From NCBI RefSeq assembly GCF_036227405.1, contig NZ_CP109473.1:806001-870000 (forward strand): a DNA stretch of 64,000 nucleotides, in the 5' to 3' direction. Source of the DNA: Streptomyces sp. NBC_01460. GTDB taxonomy: Bacteria > Actinomycetota > Actinomycetes > Streptomycetales > Streptomycetaceae. Shown piece after piece: positions 60,819-64,000 of this stretch. Under the pieces are notes generated by a model. The model was not told where the DNA came from, did no database searches, and saw only the letters and a program-made list of their open reading frames with translations. Position 1 is the stretch's first letter; each line of letters begins with the position of its first letter. Made by a program: the position numbers and the translations under genes.

Positions 60819-60848
60819 TTGACGAAAAAATCGCGCGGTCATCATGCT
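60819..60848 (+). promoter_or_regulatory. leaderless promoter of the ROK-transporter operon
   Basis: TTGACG (60819-60824), an 18-bp spacer and CATGCT (60843-60848), 7 nt before ATG 60856. This is the clearest -35/-10 pair in the window. A run of A residues lies in the spacer. Confidence 0.65.
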
Positions 60849-60855
60849 GGGCGCC

Positions 60856-62058
60856 ATGCACTCACACGGTGGACCTCTCTCGCGGCTGAGGCGCGGGCAC
60901 GAGGAACGCGTACTCGGTCTGCTGCGCCGTCACGGACCACAGAGCCGGGCCGAGCTCGGACGCCAGGCCGGGCTGTCGCGCACCACGCTGTACGACATAG
61001 TCGGGACCCTGGTCGCGAGCGGTGCCGTCGTGGCGGCCGCCGCCGACCCGGGTCCGCGCCGGCGCGGCCGGCCGGTGGAGCACCTCACGCTCAATCCGGC
61101 GGCCGGCCAGGCCGTCGGCATCGACTTCGCCCGGCGCGCCGTGCATGTGGCCGCGGCCAACGTGGCGCACGAGGTGATCGGTTCGGCGAGCCGGGCCCAC
61201 CCGCCCGGGCTCTCCTGGGAGCGGCGGGTCGAGCTGGCCGAGCGGCTGGTGGCGTCGCTGGTCGGCGGCACCCTGCGCCTCTCCTCGCTCGGGACGACCG
61301 GCGCGGTCGGGGTCGGGGTCGTGGGGCCGGTGCGTACGGCCGGAGGCGCGCCGGAGGAGCCGCTGGCGACCCTGGCCGAGCTGCTGGGCAAACGGTTCGG
61401 GGCCCCTGTCCTGCTGGACAACAACACCCGGCTCGCCGCCCTCGCGGAGTCCACCTGGGGGGCGGCCGCGTCGAGCCAGGACGTGCTGTACCTGCGGCTC
61501 TCGCACGGCGTGGGCGGCGGGCTGGTCGTGAACGGTTCGCTCCACCGGGGCGTGGACGGCCTGGCGGGCGAGCTCGGGCACATCACCGCCGATCCGGCGG
61601 GCGGACCGTGCGAGTGCGGGGGCCGGGGGTGCCTGGAGACGATCGCGTCGATCGGGCCCGTCCTCGCCTCCTACCGCGCGCTCGGCGGCCGTGCGGACGA
61701 CGTCCCGACCCTGCTGCGCGCCCTCGGCAACGGCGACCGGGCGGCGCACGAGGTGCTGCGGACGGCAGGGATCCGGACCGGCACGGTCCTCGCCGGGGTC
61801 GTCAACGCGGTCGGTCCGGGGGTGATCGTGCTGGGCGGTGAGCTCGCCCGGGCCGGGGAGGCACTGCTCGCACCGGTGCAGGAGGCGCTCGACGCGCATG
61901 TCATGCCGCTGGCCCGCGGGCGCGTGACGCTGCTGCCCTCCGGGCTCGGTGAGGCCGGTGGCGCGCTCGGCGGCGTCGCCCTCGCCCTCCATGAATCCCC
62001 TCTGCTCGCCCGCTATCCGGATGCGGGCGGCGACGACCTTCCCGAGGACGCCACATGA
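60856..62058 (+). CDS. ROK-family transcriptional regulator
   Basis: A 400-residue ROK regulator. An N-terminal winged helix-turn-helix ([20 protein letters not shown] then [15 protein letters not shown]) precedes the actin-fold domain with [24 protein letters not shown] and [13 protein letters not shown]. The zinc-type signature [21 protein letters not shown] (Cys-x-Cys-x4-Cys, read with H) is present. It usually senses a sugar or its phosphate. It overlaps the permease gene by 4 bp (ATGA), so it is co-transcribed with the transporter and probably regulates it. Confidence 0.87.
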   Translation: MHSHGGPLSRLRRGHEERVLGLLRRHGPQSRAELGRQAGLSRTTLYDIVGTLVASGAVVAAAADPGPRRRGRPVEHLTLNPAAGQAVGIDFARRAVHVAAANVAHEVIGSASRAHPPGLSWERRVELAERLVASLVGGTLRLSSLGTTGAVGVGVVGPVRTAGGAPEEPLATLAELLGKRFGAPVLLDNNTRLAALAESTWGAAASSQDVLYLRLSHGVGGGLVVNGSLHRGVDGLAGELGHITADPAGGPCECGGRGCLETIASIGPVLASYRALGGRADDVPTLLRALGNGDRAAHEVLRTAGIRTGTVLAGVVNAVGPGVIVLGGELARAGEALLAPVQEALDAHVMPLARGRVTLLPSGLGEAGGALGGVALALHESPLLARYPDAGGDDLPEDAT

Positions 62059-62885
62059 GTTCCACGGAGACACCCTTGAAGCGGGCCGCACCCGCGCCGG
62101 AGGCGGCGGAACGCACCCGTGAGCCTCGCCGCAAGGGCGTCCGCGTCCCCGCGTTCGCCCTGAATCTGATCGCCCTGGTGGCAGGTGTCGGCCTGTGGGC
62201 CTGGCTTGCCTCGCTCGGGGTCCAGGCGCTTCCCGGCCCGGCCGCCGTGGCGGGCAGGGCGGGCGAGCTGATCGCGGACGGCACGCTGGCCGAGGACTCC
62301 CTGGCCAGCCTGCGGCGTGTCCTGACCGGCTTCGCGCTGGGCACCCTGCTGGCGGTGCCCGTGGGCTTCCTGATGGGCTGGTACCCGGTGGCGCGCGGAC
62401 TGCTGGAGCCGTACGTCCAGTTCTTCCGCACGGTGCCGCCCCTGGCGATGATTCCGCTGGCCATCGTGCTGCTGGGCATCGGAGAGCTCCCCAAGATCTT
62501 CGTGATCTTCCTGGCCGCGTTCCTGTCGAGCGTCGTGGCCGCCTTCCAGGGCGTCGTCGGGGTCGACCGGACACTCATCGACGCGGCCCGGGTGCTGGGC
62601 GCCCGCGACGGGACGATCTTCCTGAAGGTGGTCGTCCCCGCTTCCGCGCCGTTCATCCTCGTCGGGATGCGGATCGGGCTGGGCTCCGCCTGGGGAACCC
62701 TCGTCGCGGCGGAGCTGATCGCGGCGCAGGAAGGGCTCGGCTTCCGGATGCAGAACGCCCAGCTCTACTACGACCTCCCCACCATCTTCGTCGGCCTGAT
62801 CACCATCGGCCTGCTCGGTCTCCTGATGGACCGGCTGCTGCTGCTCGCCGAACGACGCCTCACCCGCTGGCAGGAGACCCGATGA
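62055..62885 (+). CDS. ABC transporter permease, SsuC/TauC type
   Basis: A 276-residue inner-membrane permease with about six helices. The conserved cytoplasmic loop reads [20 protein letters not shown], the EAA-type motif of nitrate/sulfonate/taurine importers, and [19 protein letters not shown] is characteristic of the family. It overlaps both neighbours by 4 bp (ROK stop and ATPase start), so the three are tightly coupled. Confidence 0.9.
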   Translation: MSSTETPLKRAAPAPEAAERTREPRRKGVRVPAFALNLIALVAGVGLWAWLASLGVQALPGPAAVAGRAGELIADGTLAEDSLASLRRVLTGFALGTLLAVPVGFLMGWYPVARGLLEPYVQFFRTVPPLAMIPLAIVLLGIGELPKIFVIFLAAFLSSVVAAFQGVVGVDRTLIDAARVLGARDGTIFLKVVVPASAPFILVGMRIGLGSAWGTLVAAELIAAQEGLGFRMQNAQLYYDLPTIFVGLITIGLLGLLMDRLLLLAERRLTRWQETR

Positions 62886-63661
62886 ACGCCAAGATCTCCT
62901 TCCGGAAGGTCTCACGGACCTTTCCCCTGAAGAAGACCACCTTCACCGCCCTGGACGAGGTGTCGCTCGACATCGGTGACGAGGAGTTCGTCACCGTCGT
63001 CGGCCCGTCCGGCTGCGGGAAGAGCACCCTGCTCAATCTGGCGGCGGGGCTCACCCTGCCGACCTCGGGCGAGGTCCTCGTCGACGGCCGGCCGGTCACG
63101 GGCCCGGGGCCCGACCGGGGGGTGATCTTCCAGCAGTACGCGCTGTTCCCCTGGCTGACCGTGCGCGGAAACGTCGAGTTCGGACTGAAGCTGGCCTCCG
63201 TGGCGGCCGCCGAGCGGAGGCTGCGGGCGGAGCGCGCCATCGAGCTGGTCGGCCTCGGCGACTTCGCCGACGCGCTGCCGAGGACGCTGTCCGGCGGGAT
63301 GAAGCAGCGCTGCGCCATCGCCCGGGCCTACGCCGTCGATCCGCAGGTACTGCTGATGGACGAGCCCTTCGGCGCTCTGGACGCGCTGACCCGGGTCCAG
63401 ATGCAGGACCAGCTCCTGGAGACGTGGAGCCGGGACCGGCGCACGGTCATGTTCATCACGCACGACGTGGACGAGGCCGTGTACCTCGCCCGGCGTGTCG
63501 TGGTCATGGCCGCCAAGCCGGGCCGGATCCACTCGGTCGTCCCCGTGGACCTGCCCTACCCGCGTACCGAGGCCATGCGCCTCTCCCCCGCGTTCGCCCG
63601 GATCCGCAATGCCGTGTGGACCGCCGTCTACCACCAGACCCCGGCCGCTCCGGCCGCCTGA
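62882..63661 (+). CDS. ABC transporter ATPase, SsuB/TauB type
   Basis: A 259-residue ATPase. Walker [11 protein letters not shown]-loop [14 protein letters not shown], signature [14 protein letters not shown], Walker [13 protein letters not shown] and switch ITHDVDEA. Belongs to the nitrate/sulfonate/taurine importer subfamily. It should power import through the adjacent permease. Translationally coupled to it by ATGA. Confidence 0.92.
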   Translation: MNAKISFRKVSRTFPLKKTTFTALDEVSLDIGDEEFVTVVGPSGCGKSTLLNLAAGLTLPTSGEVLVDGRPVTGPGPDRGVIFQQYALFPWLTVRGNVEFGLKLASVAAAERRLRAERAIELVGLGDFADALPRTLSGGMKQRCAIARAYAVDPQVLLMDEPFGALDALTRVQMQDQLLETWSRDRRTVMFITHDVDEAVYLARRVVVMAAKPGRIHSVVPVDLPYPRTEAMRLSPAFARIRNAVWTAVYHQTPAAPAA

Positions 63662-63712
63662 AGCCCCCACCCGATCACCCGCTCCCCCGAACTCCCCTAA
63701 GGAACCTGCGTC

Positions 63713-64000
63713 ATGCGTCTACCTCAGCGTGCCCTGACGGCGGTCGTCGCCGTGTCCGCCCTGGCACTCTCCGTCACCGGCTGCTCGGGCGACTCGTCGG
63801 CGGACGGCGGCTCCACCGTCCGTTTCGGCTACATCAGCGACTACAACGGAGCCAGTCTCCTGGCCATCGCGGACAAGCAGGGGCTGTGGAAGGAACAGGG
63901 GCTGAGCCCCGAGTACAAGACGTTCACCAACGGCCCCCTGCAGATCCAGGCGCTCGGCTCGGGCAACCTCGACTTCGGCTACATCGGTCCCGGAGCCATG
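63713..64000 (+). CDS. ABC transporter substrate-binding lipoprotein, partial
   Basis: The first 96 codons of a binding protein that continues past the right edge. The signal MRLPQRALTAVVAVSALALS ends in the lipobox VTGC (Cys24). The mature start VRFGYISDYNGASLLAIADK and FTNGPLQIQALGSGNLDFGY fit the SsuA/TauA/NrtA group. AAGGA lies 9 nt before the ATG. It completes the importer encoded by the two genes upstream. Confidence 0.88.
   Translation, partial: MRLPQRALTAVVAVSALALSVTGCSGDSSADGGSTVRFGYISDYNGASLLAIADKQGLWKEQGLSPEYKTFTNGPLQIQALGSGNLDFGYIGPGAM

Noticed and set aside
1..64000. CRISPR arrays, insertion sequences, attachment sites
   Set aside because: No regularly spaced repeats of CRISPR size, transposase genes, terminal inverted repeats with target duplications or tRNA-linked direct repeats were found by eye. 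The 132-bp repeats at 58.9-59.4 kb are coding.

Overview
The window is high-G+C actinomycete DNA and almost certainly comes from a Streptomyces chromosome. Third codon positions are nearly all G or C, GTG and TTG starts are common, many genes look leaderless (a TANNNT -10 hexamer 6-8 nt before the start codon), and the gene families are typical of streptomycetes: a bxl xylobiose cassette, BldB-free accessory regulators, FUSC, DUF305, DUF5134, a class F sortase and a formylglycine-generating enzyme. No rRNA, tRNA, CRISPR array, transposase or prophage was seen. It looks like ordinary chromosomal sequence rich in secreted enzymes and regulators rather than a mobile island.

Layout. 1-6.7 kb: a DUF6421 gene followed by the start of an SDR oxidoreductase (minus), a glycerophosphodiester phosphodiesterase, a GNAT acetyltransferase, a DUF5134 membrane protein, an M56 peptidase, a PAP2 phosphatase, a HAD hydrolase and a 59-residue protein. 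6.8-9.2 kb: a secreted LVIVD beta-propeller divergent from a DUF305 lipoprotein. 9.3-11.8 kb: an ArsR regulator, a methyltransferase and a YqjM-like old yellow enzyme. One 16-bp box (TACGA-N6-TCGTA) occurs once at the arsR promoter and three times in tandem upstream of the old yellow enzyme. 12.2-24.9 kb: a xylan-utilisation locus containing a GH115 glucuronidase, a glucarate-dehydratase-like enolase, a GH10 xylanase, a GH3 xylosidase, two sugar permeases, a solute-binding lipoprotein and a divergent LacI regulator (bxlA-G-F-E / bxlR). Matching CGAA-N3-TTCG dyads lie upstream of both bxlE and the xylanase.

25-39 kb is mostly housekeeping and envelope genes: a BNR-repeat protein, a universal stress protein with an APC permease, a saccharopine-dehydrogenase-like enzyme, uracil-DNA glycosylase, a BadF-type sugar kinase, a CbiX-like protein lacking the usual HGSR histidine, a lactonase-type propeller, a FUSC transporter, a holin/DUF3618 pair and a YihY protein. 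39.5-45.1 kb holds a TetR gene divergent from an SDR dehydrogenase, then an overlapping pair encoding a Baeyer-Villiger monooxygenase and a beta-propeller probable lactonase. Together these look like a ketone-to-lactone-to-hydroxyacid catabolic set. A decayed GNAT fragment follows.

45-58 kb: a glyoxalase-fold protein, an Lrp regulator, a HAD phosphatase, a Ser/Thr kinase, an aldo/keto reductase, a GH16 glucanase, a stand-alone LigD-type 3'-phosphoesterase, a 1501-residue HEAT-repeat protein and a zinc-type reductase-MerR operon. 58-59.5 kb: a class F sortase directly downstream of a cell-wall-type protein built from four 44-residue repeats. 59.8-64 kb: a formylglycine-generating enzyme, then a ROK regulator translationally coupled to an SsuABC/TauABC-type transporter whose binding-protein gene runs off the right end.

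Many transcription units end in perfect GC-rich hairpins, several shared by convergent genes. All functional statements rest on reading motifs and gene order by eye. No database search was run.
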